A stretch of 64,000 bases of DNA, taken from Defluviitaleaceae bacterium (GTDB lineage Bacteria > Bacillota > Clostridia > Lachnospirales > WQUN01). The stretch covers positions 24,119-88,118 of the forward strand of contig WQVD01000006.1 in the NCBI GenBank assembly GCA_009781755.1. The letters run 5' to 3'. The translations under genes and the position numbers were made by a program. The stretch's first letter is position 1. Every line of letters begins with the position of its first letter. A model generated the notes under the pieces. That model ran no database searches and was not told the origin of the DNA. It was given only the letters and a program-made list of their open reading frames with translations. Positions 42,972 to 51,710 of the stretch are shown one piece after another.

Positions 42972-43075
42972 GGGGTCGTCCTTTCCGCGCATGTAATTGC
43001 GCCTTGTAGCCACGTCGGAATTAAAGCATAATACAGATGAACGGGTTTTTACAGTGCCGATAAAGGAGCTTGCGA

Positions 43076-43594
43076 ATGGACGCAACAAAACGCAGGGAGC
43101 GTATATTTGAAATCATCCGCCAAAGCAACGCGCCTGTTAGCGCTTCTGCGCTGGCGAAGGAATTGGGCGTTAGTCGCCAAGTCATCGTGGGCGATATTGC
43201 CTTGCTGCGCGCGCAGGGGCGCGAAATCATCGCAACCGCGCGGGGGTATATGATTCCGTCGTTTCGTGAAGCGAACCAATATATCGGAAAAATGGCTTGT
43301 TGCCACCATGCCGAAAACACCATAGAGGAGCTTTGCCTCATCGTAGACTTGGGCGCGACGGTGGTGGATGTTATCGTTGAACATGAACTGTACGGCGAAA
43401 TCACCGGGCAATTGAATATCAAAACCCGCGATGACGCTGATGCTTTTATAACGCGAATCAACGCGTCCGAAGTACGGTTGTTGTCGGCACTGACGCAGGG
43501 GGTGCACCTGCATACCCTGGCATGCCGCAATAAAGCACACTTTGAAGAAATTAAACATGCATTGAATATTGCCGGATTTTTGGTGCAAAGCTAG
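43076..43594 (+). CDS. niaR: NAD biosynthesis repressor, NiaR/YrxA type (HTH + 3H domain)
   Basis: The protein has 172 residues. The HTH_11 domain is at residues 6-60 (RRERIFEIIRQSNAPVSASALAKELGVSRQVIVGDIALLRAQGREI). The 3H ligand-binding domain supplies three metal-binding histidine sites (CCHHAENTIEEL, IVEHELYGEI, GVHLHTLACR). The family binds nicotinic acid and represses niacin uptake and NAD synthesis. AAAGGAG lies seven bases before the ATG. A site of the NiaR type lies in the promoter of the next gene. Confidence 0.9.
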   Translation: MDATKRRERIFEIIRQSNAPVSASALAKELGVSRQVIVGDIALLRAQGREIIATARGYMIPSFREANQYIGKMACCHHAENTIEELCLIVDLGATVVDVIVEHELYGEITGQLNIKTRDDADAFITRINASEVRLLSALTQGVHLHTLACRNKAHFEEIKHALNIAGFLVQS

Positions 43595-43612
43595 TTTAAA
43601 CAAATTTAATCA

Positions 43613-43681
43613 TTGACAGCGACAGATGCCTCGCATATGCTTTACATGTGTCTTTACACATGCATAACATGTGCGAGGCAT
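43613..43681 (+). promoter_or_regulatory. promoter with NiaR-type operator upstream of the EIIC-like transporter
   Basis: TTGACA (43613-43618), 17 bases, TATGCT (43636-43641). Immediately downstream is the palindrome CATGTGT-CTTT-ACACATG (43645-43662), which resembles the GTGTCTTGACAC-type NiaR box as I remember it. It covers the expected transcription start. A longer inverted repeat (ATGCCTCGCA at 43626 with TGCGAGGCAT at 43672) encloses both. Repression by the neighbouring NiaR with niacin is predicted. Confidence 0.7.
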
Positions 43682-43712
43682 TATTTTATGTAATTCACAA
43701 GGAGACGACAAA

Positions 43713-44879
43713 ATGGAGCAATTTACCTTTAAAAAATATTGGGCATCATGGAGAGAATACCGTGCCACAAGGAGAAAATTCCGCGCACCCATCCGACAAT
43801 ACCTCGCCACCGTATTCGACGGCATGGCTAAGGGGCTTTTTGCTTCATTAATCATAGGCACGATTATTTCGCAAATCGGCAGCCTGTTGGGCAATATCGA
43901 CGTTGTATTTATCGGCCGCATCGCATTGGGCATCGAGCAAATCGGCCGCATGGCGCAATTGATGATGGGGCCGGCCATTGGCGCAGGGGTGGCGATGAAG
44001 CGCACCGTAAATGAAACCGGCGAATCGTCATTGAAACCTTTTGCTTTGTTGGCGGCGGTGTCGGCGGGGGCGTTGGGCGCGGGTACGCTTCGTTTTGCGG
44101 ATGGGGGCATAGGGGTGGCATCCGTGGTGGTGGGCGACCCCCACGGCGCACTATTGGCCGTCCTCATCGCCGTTGAGCTAATACGCCGTATCGAGGGCAA
44201 AACCAAGTTTGATTTGCTCATCATCCCTGCGCTGGTGATTACTATCAGCGGGGCAATCGGCTTATTGGTTACGCCTGTGATTACAGCATTTATGGGATGG
44301 TTTGGCGAGCGCGTGGTATTGATTACCGAGCTGCACACCTTCCCTATGAGCATCTTGATTGCGGTGATTATCGGCCTGACGTTAACGTTGCCCATTATTT
44401 CGTCTGCTGCGTTATGTATCGCCATTAGCATTGGCATGCCGCCCGAAGGCGTAACCGAGATTGGCACACTGGCCGCCGGGGCGGCACTGGCGGGTGCATC
44501 GGCGCAAATGGTCGGCTTCGCCGTGAGCTCCTTCCGCGAGAACGGCACGGGCGGGTTGATTGCGCAAGGCATCGGCACCTCCATGATCCAAATGCCCAAC
44601 ATCATCAAGAATCCGTTTGTATGGATTCCGCCCATTGCGGCAAGCGCCGTTGCCGGGCCGGTTGCTGCGGTGCTGCTGGGTATGCGGACGACCTCCGTGG
44701 GTGCGGGGATGGGTACGTCGGGCTTGGTGGGTCCCTTCCAAACCATCTATGCCATGGGTATGAGCGGCTTCCTTCCCATGTTGCTTGTGTGTGTGGTCGT
44801 ACCCGCCATCGTCGCGCTCACCTTTTCCGAATTGATGCGCAAAAAAGGATTGATCAAAGCAGGGGATTTAAAGCTGTAA
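43713..44879 (+). CDS. PTS EIIC-like membrane transporter, predicted niacin-regulated
   Basis: The protein has 388 residues with about nine hydrophobic segments and conserved glycine-rich loops (GPAIGAGVAMKRTVNETG, ADGGIGVASVVVGDPHGALLA, LVGPFQTIYAMGMSGFLPMLL). It matches the PTS_EIIC_2 family, whose members lack IIA/IIB domains and are of uncertain substrate. AAGGAG precedes the ATG. The NiaR regulator and its probable operator directly upstream suggest that it imports a vitamin B3 form or another NAD precursor; this is inference. Confidence 0.8.
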   Translation: MEQFTFKKYWASWREYRATRRKFRAPIRQYLATVFDGMAKGLFASLIIGTIISQIGSLLGNIDVVFIGRIALGIEQIGRMAQLMMGPAIGAGVAMKRTVNETGESSLKPFALLAAVSAGALGAGTLRFADGGIGVASVVVGDPHGALLAVLIAVELIRRIEGKTKFDLLIIPALVITISGAIGLLVTPVITAFMGWFGERVVLITELHTFPMSILIAVIIGLTLTLPIISSAALCIAISIGMPPEGVTEIGTLAAGAALAGASAQMVGFAVSSFRENGTGGLIAQGIGTSMIQMPNIIKNPFVWIPPIAASAVAGPVAAVLLGMRTTSVGAGMGTSGLVGPFQTIYAMGMSGFLPMLLVCVVVPAIVALTFSELMRKKGLIKAGDLKL

Positions 44880-44893
44880 CGCAACCCCAAGCC

Positions 44894-44921
44894 TTGCTAC
44901 ATTTCCCCCGCCGTGTATAAT
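44894..44921 (+). promoter_or_regulatory. promoter of the Asp23-FakA operon
   Basis: TTGCTA, 16 bases, TATAAT, about 36 bases before the Asp23 start. Confidence 0.65.
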
Positions 44922-44957
44922 GTTATCATTAGAAATGATATGCAACGGAGGGATCAT

Positions 44958-45311
44958 ATGCCATCAATCATTAAAAATGAAATGGGAACCATTACGATTA
45001 ACCCCGAAGTCATCGCCCGTATGGCGGGTTTGACCGCTATGGAGTGTTACGGCGTGGTCGGCATGGCGGCAAAAAGCCTGAAGGACGGCCTCGTACACCT
45101 GTTAAAAATCGAAAGCCTGACCCGCGGCGTGCGCACCAAAATGCACGAAGAAGGCGACCTGTCCGTAAGCCTGCACATCATTGTGGAATACGGCACCAAC
45201 ATCCTTGCCATCGCACAAACGCTCATCGACAACGTCAAATACAAACTCGAATCCACCACGGGCATCAACGTGCGCGAGGTTAAGATTTTCGTAGAAAGCG
45301 TGCGTGTGTAA
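44958..45311 (+). CDS. Asp23/Gls24 family envelope-stress protein (YloU-like)
   Basis: The protein has 117 residues. GTITINPEVIARMAGLTAMECYGVVGMA, VHIIVEYGTNILAIAQTLIDNVKYKLE and INVREVKIFVESVRV cover the whole Asp23 domain. These proteins lie under the membrane and are linked to envelope homeostasis. ACGGAGGG precedes the ATG. The fakA gene follows two bases later, the usual yloU-yloV order. Confidence 0.93.
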   Translation: MPSIIKNEMGTITINPEVIARMAGLTAMECYGVVGMAAKSLKDGLVHLLKIESLTRGVRTKMHEEGDLSVSLHIIVEYGTNILAIAQTLIDNVKYKLESTTGINVREVKIFVESVRV

Positions 45312-45313
45312 TT

Positions 45314-46987
45314 ATGGGACTGGTAAAAATGGACGGCAACGCCCTGCGCAAGATGATCATCGGCGGTGCCAACGAATTAATACGCAACATCAATCCGCTT
45401 AATGCATTGAATGTTTTCCCCGTGCCGGATGGTGACACGGGTACCAATATGTCACATACCGTATTGGCCGCCGCCAAAGAGGCCGCCAAACAAAGCAACC
45501 CCAATATTGCCGACATTGCCAAGGCCGCCAGCAACGGAGCCCTGCGCGGTGCACGCGGTAATAGTGGGGTTATTTTGTCGCAATTATTCCGCGGGTTTGC
45601 CAAGGGATTGGAGGGTAAATCCACCGCCACTTCTATGGACTTGGCCGACGCACTATCCAAATCGTCGGAAATGGCGTACAAAGCCGTCATGAAACCCAAA
45701 GAAGGCACGATGCTCACCATCGGCCGCGCCTTCGCCGAAGGCGCACACGAAATCGCCTACGAAGAAAAAGACATCGAGAAATGCTTGGAATTCGTCATCA
45801 AACACTCAAATGACGTACTGGCCAAAACCCCCGACATGCTGCCCGCGCTCAAGGAAGCCGGCGTGGTAGACTCGGGCGGTATGGGCTTGGTCTGCTTCTT
45901 GCAAGGCGCGTTGGATGCTATGCGCACCGAAGGCGACATTGATTTATTGGATATCACCGCACAATCGGGCGAAGCCGTCGCCGCGGGGTACATCGACCCT
46001 GCGTCCATCGTCTTCCCCTACTGCACCGAATTCTTGCTCGAACTCGCCCCGCCGGAAAAACGCAAACCCGGCATGTCCACGGACGTGGAACAAACCCTCA
46101 AAACTTACCTATCCAACATCGGCGACTCTGTCGTGGTTATTGAAGACGCAGGCTTGGTGAAAGTCCACGTACACACCGGCGACCCCGGCAAAGCGTTGCA
46201 AAACGCCCTCCAATTCGGCGAATTGCACGACATCAAAATCGACAACATGCGCGAGCAACATACCGGCATGCTGGATTTCTCCGCCAAAGCTGCCGTACCC
46301 GTTGCCCCGGCTAAAAACGAACCGCCCAAACCATTGGGCATTGTCACAGTGGCTGCAGGCATGGGCATCCGCGACCTATTCTTGGGATTGGGCGCTGATG
46401 TTTGCATCGAAGGCGGCCAAAGCATGAACCCCTCTACCGACGAAATCATTGAGGCCATCGCACAAACCAATGCCGAGCGCGTTATTGTGCTGCCCAACAA
46501 TAAAAACATCGTCCTCACCGCCCAACAAGCCGCCAAACTGACCAAGGACAAAGAAGTTTACGTCGTGCCCACACTGTCCGTGCCGCAGGGCATGGCTTGC
46601 CTGGTCGTCAACGCCGACACCATCCCCATCGAAGAAAACCTTGAGGGCATGGAAGAGGCCATGGCTGCCGTACAAACCGGTCAAATCACATCCGCCGTGC
46701 GTGACACCGTCATCAACGGCCTCACCATCACCGAAAGCGACACCCTGGGCTTGTACAACGGTGATATCGTCCTCACGGAACAATCCTTGCAAGACGGCGT
46801 ACAAAACTTGTGCGCATACATGTTGGACAAAGGCGGCGACATCGTCACCGTCATCCACGGCGAAGGCGCATCCGCCGAATCCGCCGACGAACTGGCCGCA
46901 TTCATCACAAAAAAATACCCCCACGCCGAAGTGGAGGTATATGAAGGCGGGCAACCGATTTATACTTACATTATTTCAGTGGAATAA
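45314..46987 (+). CDS. fakA: fatty acid kinase catalytic subunit FakA (DAK2-domain, YloV)
   Basis: The protein has 557 residues. The N-terminal DAK2/DhaL kinase domain has VFPVPDGDTGTNMSHTV (three metal-binding Asp) and GARGNSGVILSQLFRG. The middle and C-terminal domains (GMGIRDLFLGLGADVCIEGGQSMNPSTDEI, VLPNNKNIVLTAQQAAKL, ITSAVRDT) match FakA. It phosphorylates fatty acids held by FakB for phospholipid synthesis. No FakB gene is in the window. Start may be 45314 or ATG 45329. The gene ends at a terminator. Confidence 0.93.
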   Translation: MGLVKMDGNALRKMIIGGANELIRNINPLNALNVFPVPDGDTGTNMSHTVLAAAKEAAKQSNPNIADIAKAASNGALRGARGNSGVILSQLFRGFAKGLEGKSTATSMDLADALSKSSEMAYKAVMKPKEGTMLTIGRAFAEGAHEIAYEEKDIEKCLEFVIKHSNDVLAKTPDMLPALKEAGVVDSGGMGLVCFLQGALDAMRTEGDIDLLDITAQSGEAVAAGYIDPASIVFPYCTEFLLELAPPEKRKPGMSTDVEQTLKTYLSNIGDSVVVIEDAGLVKVHVHTGDPGKALQNALQFGELHDIKIDNMREQHTGMLDFSAKAAVPVAPAKNEPPKPLGIVTVAAGMGIRDLFLGLGADVCIEGGQSMNPSTDEIIEAIAQTNAERVIVLPNNKNIVLTAQQAAKLTKDKEVYVVPTLSVPQGMACLVVNADTIPIEENLEGMEEAMAAVQTGQITSAVRDTVINGLTITESDTLGLYNGDIVLTEQSLQDGVQNLCAYMLDKGGDIVTVIHGEGASAESADELAAFITKKYPHAEVEVYEGGQPIYTYIISVE

Positions 46988-47017
46988 ACCGTTCCGGCAA
47001 TGGAGAACACCCCCTAT

Positions 47018-47054
47018 AAAAAGGCATTCCAAGCGAAAACGGAATGCCTTTTTT
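47018..47054. terminator. terminator after fakA
   Basis: The stem AAAAGGCATTCC/GGAATGCCTTTT has a 10-base loop and TTTTTT. It also serves the convergent ArsR gene. Confidence 0.85.
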
Positions 47055-47068
47055 AATGTAATACATGA

Positions 47069-47749
47069 TTAAAATGTGCGCGGTTCGTCTTTGCCGGTAC
47101 TGCTGTCGATTTTCATGTAGCCTGCGCCGTCGCGTTTAAATAACCGGTAGTCCACCATAAACCGCCGCACCATGCAAAAATCGTCGTAGTAGTCGGCGAT
47201 GGTTAGGTTCATTTCTTTCTCGGTATACGGCTTGTTCGATTCGAAGGCTTTGGCGATTTCTTCGATGAGGATGAGCTTTTTTTTGAGTTGAGCGGGCATT
47301 TGAGTGATTTTGTTGTTGGGCATGAAGGTGGCGATGACTTTGGCGCGAGCGGCGGCTTCGCGGGCGTCTTCGATGGAGAGGGCAGCAGGAGAGGCCGCGG
47401 GCGATTGGGCGGCGTGGATGACGCCGGCGAGTTGGGCGGCTTTGATATCGGTAGCGGCTTCATCGGCGGCGGGTGGTTTGACGGGCTCGCTCAGGATTAG
47501 ATCGATGACGCGTGGGTTGAACATGTTTTTGTTGAGCGTGTACGTGACGTAGTATTGCTCGCGCCAGGCCCACACTGCGCCGATTTCTTCCAGCTTCTTC
47601 AAATGTCCGGACACGACGGGGGGTGACAGGGCCAACCGTTCTGCCAATTGCGCCACGTACATGGGCTCCTTGCAAAGGGATTTGATGATGTGCAAACGCG
47701 TGCTGTCCGACAACGCACGAAATAAGGGTAATGCGGGATGCAATTCCAT
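47069..47749 (-). CDS. ArsR-family regulator with DUF2087 domain
   Basis: The protein has 226 residues. The ArsR winged helix is residues 5-80 (LFRALSDSTRLHIIKSLCKEPMYVAQLAERLALSPPVVSGHLKKLEEIGAV). An Ala-rich linker follows, then DUF2087 at about 130-205 (VIATFMPNNKITQMPAQLKKKLILIEEIAKAF, DDFCMVRRFMVDYRLFKRDGAGYM). No metal-site cysteines are seen in the recognition helix. It diverges from the MFS exporter gene and probably represses it and itself. Confidence 0.85.
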   Translation of the reverse strand: MELHPALPLFRALSDSTRLHIIKSLCKEPMYVAQLAERLALSPPVVSGHLKKLEEIGAVWAWREQYYVTYTLNKNMFNPRVIDLILSEPVKPPAADEAATDIKAAQLAGVIHAAQSPAASPAALSIEDAREAAARAKVIATFMPNNKITQMPAQLKKKLILIEEIAKAFESNKPYTEKEMNLTIADYYDDFCMVRRFMVDYRLFKRDGAGYMKIDSSTGKDEPRTF

Positions 47750-47816
47750 TATGACCTCCAGTGAATCAGTTTTGGCACTTTAATTAAAACATGCATTAAT
47801 CGGTTTGTCTATTTTG

Positions 47817-47834
47817 ATTAACGCTGACGTTAAT
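47817..47834. promoter_or_regulatory. candidate ArsR-type operator between regulator and MFS gene
   Basis: The palindrome ATTAACG-CTGA-CGTTAAT lies in the divergent gap. A degenerate second copy (ATTAACGATTGGCTTAA) begins near 47850 and a third ATTAAT half-site is near 47796. TATAAT at 47884-47889 is the likely -10 of the MFS gene. Confidence 0.55.
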
Positions 47835-47896
47835 TTGTTTGCGATTTTTGATTAACGATTGGCTTAACTTGTTTTGTGTATGTTATAATCTCGCTT

Positions 47897-49267
47897 ATGA
47901 TTAATTTAATGTTTGCCCGGCGAATGCGGGCGTTTTCTTCGATTATGCGGGCACGGATTTTCGCCATGCGTGCGTTTCCTTCTTCGCATCCGTTAACCTT
48001 TAAATACAGCGTCGATGGCTTGCTGATCATGGGCGCAATCACTTTGGCGGTGAATAACCACTCCATTTTTGCGTTGCGGTTGGGCGCGGGGGATTTTCAT
48101 TTGAGCATGTTGCAATTTCTGCCACAGATATTGAATATGTTGATTTTGATTCCGGCGGGGCTGTTTGCGGATAGCTTGATTAACAAACGGCGCATGCTGT
48201 CGGGTGCGTTGTTTGGCGCGGCGTTCTTCTTTATTTTGGCGGGAATGTCGGCGTTTGTGCCGGTACATACGGTTTATGTTTTCTTGGGGTTCATTGCGCT
48301 GGCCAATGTTTCGATTGCCATGTACAACTTGAGTTGGCAGGCGTACTTTCCCGAAGTCGTGGATGAAACGCAGCGCAATGCGGTGCTGACCTTCCGTGCG
48401 CGGGTGACGATGACTGTTTCTGTTTTTATGCCGCTCATCAGCGGCGGTATATTGGCATCGGTTGCCAGTGAAAGCGGCAAAATCATTGTACATCAAGTTT
48501 TTTATGTACTGGTGGGCACGATGCTGGTGGCAAATGCCATTTACCTACGGCGCATTAAAGCGACCGCACCCGCCGCGCCGCGCCGCATTACCCGCGCACA
48601 ATTTGCCGAGGCGGCCAAGTCGCTGGGGCGCAACAAACCATTTGTTATATTTGCGGCGGTGGCGCTGTTCTTTCATATTACATGGCACATGGACTGGACG
48701 CTGTACTTCATCGGGCAGGCCAATTACTTAGAAATGAACGAATTCCTGCTGAGCCTGACGAGCGTGGGTGCCACGCTGGCGCAGTTGCTGACCATCGGCT
48801 TTTGGAGCCGCCAAAATGCCAAACACGGCGTGGAAAAACCCGTCACCTACGGCATCTTTGGGCTGGCTTTTTGCCCGGTGGCGATGATTTTGGCGTTGAG
48901 CGTGCCCACTTGGATGGGCATCCCGGTGTTTTTGGTGACAAATTTCTTGGCGCATATCGCGTTTGCCACCATTGCCATCAGCTTCTTCCAATGCCTGCTC
49001 AAGGTCGTTGACCCCAAGTACCGCAGCCTGTCCATTTCGATTTATACTTGTTTTATTATGCTGTCCAACGCCGTCATGCCCGTGGCGGGCGTGGGGTTAT
49101 ATCGCGCGTTGGGCGGCAACATGCATGCGCTGCGCAACACGTTTGTTATCGTATTCTTTCTGCGGATTGCGGCTACGCTGCTTTGGCGGCTGCGCATTTA
49201 TTTTATGGAAAAAGGAGCGAAACCCGATGACCCAAGCAACCCCGTACACCGTGAGGAAATTGCATAA
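47897..49267 (+). CDS. major facilitator superfamily transporter
   Basis: The protein has about 456 residues with roughly twelve hydrophobic segments. FLPQILNMLILIPAGLFADSLINKRRML contains the MFS loop 2-3 motif (GxxxDxxxxRR variant), and YNLSWQAYFPEVVDETQRNAVLTFR lies in the first half. The start is uncertain: the -10 box at 47884-47889 puts transcription near 47896, so ATG 47897 would be leaderless; later ATGs at 47909, 47924 and 47966 lack clear ribosome sites. Drug or metabolite efflux is likely. It overlaps the next gene. Confidence 0.8.
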   Translation: MINLMFARRMRAFSSIMRARIFAMRAFPSSHPLTFKYSVDGLLIMGAITLAVNNHSIFALRLGAGDFHLSMLQFLPQILNMLILIPAGLFADSLINKRRMLSGALFGAAFFFILAGMSAFVPVHTVYVFLGFIALANVSIAMYNLSWQAYFPEVVDETQRNAVLTFRARVTMTVSVFMPLISGGILASVASESGKIIVHQVFYVLVGTMLVANAIYLRRIKATAPAAPRRITRAQFAEAAKSLGRNKPFVIFAAVALFFHITWHMDWTLYFIGQANYLEMNEFLLSLTSVGATLAQLLTIGFWSRQNAKHGVEKPVTYGIFGLAFCPVAMILALSVPTWMGIPVFLVTNFLAHIAFATIAISFFQCLLKVVDPKYRSLSISIYTCFIMLSNAVMPVAGVGLYRALGGNMHALRNTFVIVFFLRIAATLLWRLRIYFMEKGAKPDDPSNPVHREEIA

Positions 49268-50033
49268 CAGCGTTTACAGCCTGTACGAACAAACCGATGT
49301 TTTTTGCTATTTGCTGGTGGGGGAGAAGTCCGCGTTGCTGTACGATACGACCTTCGGCGTGTTTGACTTGGCGGCAGAAGTGCGCGCCATCACGCCCCTA
49401 CCCGTTGAGGTGGTGCTGTCGCACGGGCATTATGACCACGTGAACGGCGCGTATCAATTGGGCGGCGGGTATATTCACCCCGCGGATGAAGTGTTGTGCT
49501 ACAAACACGCGGGGCGCACTTGCCGCCGCTGGTCGCTGGATGACGATTACTTTTCTACATTAATCCCACCCGAGTTGGATCGCGAGGCCTATATCCACGC
49601 CGGCGCGGGCAAGTTAACGCATGTGCTGCCCGGCCACACCTTCGATTTGGGCGGTATGACCGCCGAAGTGGTGGCGCTTGAAGGCCACACCGCAGGCTCC
49701 ATCGGCCTGCTCATCCCCCGGCACCGCATTCTGCTGGCTAGCGATGCACTGGGGCCGCACCCTTGGTTATTCCTGCGTGAGTCGCTGCCCCTGCCGCAAT
49801 ACTTGTCCATGTTGCAACGCGTTCAAACGCTGCCCTTCGATACATTCTACATCGGCCACTCCGACCAACCCCGCCCCCGGGCCGAAATCGCCCTGTACGA
49901 AAAAGTCGCACGTAACATTGACCCCGCTCGTGCCACCCCCTACCCCCGCTTGCCCGAGTTGGGCGGCTTCATCTACGAAGAAGAACACAACGGCGAAAGC
50001 GTGGGCATTGTCTACCACCCCGATAAATTATAG
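49227..50033 (+). CDS. MBL-fold metallohydrolase
   Basis: The protein has 268 residues. The metallo-beta-lactamase motif VVLSHGHYDHVNGAYQ (HxHxDH variant) is near residue 70, GHTAGSIGLLIP near 155, ASDALGPHP near 175 and FYIGHSDQ near 215. It hydrolyses an ester, thioester or lactone; the substrate is unknown. AAAGGAG lies nine bases before the ATG at 49227, inside the end of the MFS gene, so the two are coupled and may both be controlled by the ArsR protein. Confidence 0.88.
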   Translation: MTQATPYTVRKLHNSVYSLYEQTDVFCYLLVGEKSALLYDTTFGVFDLAAEVRAITPLPVEVVLSHGHYDHVNGAYQLGGGYIHPADEVLCYKHAGRTCRRWSLDDDYFSTLIPPELDREAYIHAGAGKLTHVLPGHTFDLGGMTAEVVALEGHTAGSIGLLIPRHRILLASDALGPHPWLFLRESLPLPQYLSMLQRVQTLPFDTFYIGHSDQPRPRAEIALYEKVARNIDPARATPYPRLPELGGFIYEEEHNGESVGIVYHPDKL

Positions 50034-50076
50034 GATGTAGTTTGTGAAGGGGGCCTACATCAAGCCCAAGTTAAAA

Positions 50077-50105
50077 CAAAAAGGCAGGATAACCTGCCTT
50101 TTTGT
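50077..50105. terminator. terminator after the MBL-fold gene
   Basis: The stem AAAAAGGCAGG/CCTGCCTTTTT has a short ATAA loop. It is bidirectional between the MBL gene and the GH10 remnant. Confidence 0.85.
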
Positions 50106-50136
50106 TTTCCAAATACATTGTCATGACACACGTCTA

Positions 50137-51162
50137 TTAAAGCATTACATTAATAATCGAGTTCTCTATATTGCACTTAGAGTGAACAAATTGTTGGCAA
50201 ATAATATTTCCGTTGTAACTTACAGAAATATCGAATGTACCAAAAAATGCGTTTGCAGTGCATTGGCCTTTTATATCGGTTGACAGACTTACATCTGTCC
50301 ACCATTCGCCTTTAATCAAATTCATAAGTGCGGCATAAACAGGCTTTGGCTCAAGTTCACTTGACACAAGGCCGGAAGGTGCCATTAGCCACTGACCGTC
50401 AACCAAATCCCACCAAGTGATTGCTTCTACAGCCGGGTGCCCAAACAAAAGCGTATACATGTCCACCGCTTGCTGCGCTTGTTTTTCTTCCGAAGCAGGA
50501 GAAGTAATCCATTTGTTGCCGTTTTGTGAATAGTAATCTACTTTACCTTCGCAATGACCGCTTAGTATCGACAATTCTGTAAAATGCAGCGGAAGACCAA
50601 AGCGCGCAAAGCGTTCTGCCAGTTCCCAAACATCCCCAAGCGGAAATATACCGGCATGCATATGGGTCTGCAGCCCAAGCGCGTGTAGTTTTACTTTTTT
50701 ATTTTGCAATTCCGTTATTATTTGAGAAAAACCTTCGCTAAAGTCACATTCATTAAGCAGGAGCTTTGCGTCCGTATTTATGCCGTGCACAAGATTAACC
50801 AGCATTTCTATTACATTGGCTTCGCCTGTTTTAACTTCGTATCTTGAAATAATGTCTGTAAATTTTTTGGCACGATTTATTTCGTTAACAACGTCCCAGA
50901 TTTTTACATGCTTGCCGAACAGTTTGATTATATCGCTTACGCGTTCTTTTATCATTTCTTCCATGTTGTCCAAATCGCCTTCTGTAAGCCAGCTTGGCGG
51001 CACTTCATGCCAGTGCAGAGGATGTCCTTTTTTCTCAAGACCCAATGAGTCGCACCAGCAGATTAGCTCAAACAACCTTTGACTGTTTAAGACACCTATT
51101 TCACTTTCGCGCACCCCCCAATAATATGGCAATGTTGCGTAGTTGAAGATATCTGAAAACAA
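50137..51162 (-). pseudogene. GH10 endo-xylanase, main fragment after a frameshift
   Basis: There are 341 codons. It contains PLHWHEVPPSWL, the acid/base block IWDVVNEINRAKKF, HALGLQTHMHAGIF and the nucleophile block LHFTELSILSGH, then AITWWDLVDGQWL: all GH10 landmarks. The frame is open upstream to the poly-T at 51226-51233, and there encodes FGANCFNAGSFNTPELNDKY, so the true N-terminus is in the other fragment. The whole enzyme would have about 413 residues without a signal peptide. The gene is AT-rich compared with its neighbours. Confidence 0.85.
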
Positions 51163-51377
51163 GCGGGTGTATTTGTCGTTAAGCTCCGGTGTGTTAAAGC
51201 TGCCTGCATTAAAACAATTTGCACCAAAAAAAATTCGTGTTTTTGCTGCTTGATGTTTACATCGCAGTTTTTAACCGGTTTGCCGTCCTTCGTTACAAAA
51301 ACGGTAATGGGTTTTTGCCTGTGCTTAGCTATGTTGCTTTTTGCCTCTACCAATAAATGATGCATGATGTCCTCCAA
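51096..51377 (-). pseudogene. GH10 endo-xylanase, N-terminal fragment before the frameshift
   Basis: It starts MEDIMHHLLVEAKSNIAKHRQKP and is in the GH10 frame up to KQQKHEFF. The coding strand has eight T (51226-51233) where nine would give HEFFFGANCF, the expected first barrel strand. After the run this frame reads unrelated residues and stops at 51096. One base in a homopolymer therefore separates the two parts. Phase variation, mutation or sequencing error are all possible. Confidence 0.8.
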
Positions 51378-51710
51378 TTTATATTTACTGTTTATATCTT
51401 ACGAAAATAATCGAGGAGACCATAACATGTTTGCTTCATCATGTATATAAACCGTATGGATTGATGCAAGGCACACTGCCGATGCAAGCCGTAAAATTAC
51501 CCGCATTACATTAATGAATTATAAAAATTGAAAAAGCCATGCACCTTATTTTTCAATATATTTGCATTTTAAATGTATGGGCCAAAAATAAGCGGTTTAA
51601 CAAAGGATTTTTATTTCATAAATTTGTGCTTGACAATATATGTGCGCCCTGTTAATATTTATTCGCAATTGATATTATTTACTATTTACAGTGCAGGCAA
51701 GGTGAATCCA
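51378..51710. promoter_or_regulatory. AT-rich gap with PerR promoter
   Basis: The gap holds TTGACA (51630-51635), 17 bases, TAATAT (51653-51658) for the plus-strand regulator gene. An inverted repeat CTTATTTTT/AAAAATAAG spans about 51546-51594. A loose AT-rich stretch after the -10 box (GATATTATTTACTAT) could hold a Per-type box, but the match is poor. No further gene is seen. Confidence 0.6.

Noticed and set aside
43610..44746. 378-codon minus-strand ORF opposite the EIIC-like gene
   Set aside because: Proline-, threonine- and serine-rich shadow of a GC-rich membrane-protein gene; no ribosome site and no domain.
51421..51453. Seven-codon ORF MFASSCI after GAGGAG upstream of the PerR gene
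   Set aside because: Too short to support; no terminator or pairing structure follows that would make it a leader, and it lies before the PerR promoter.
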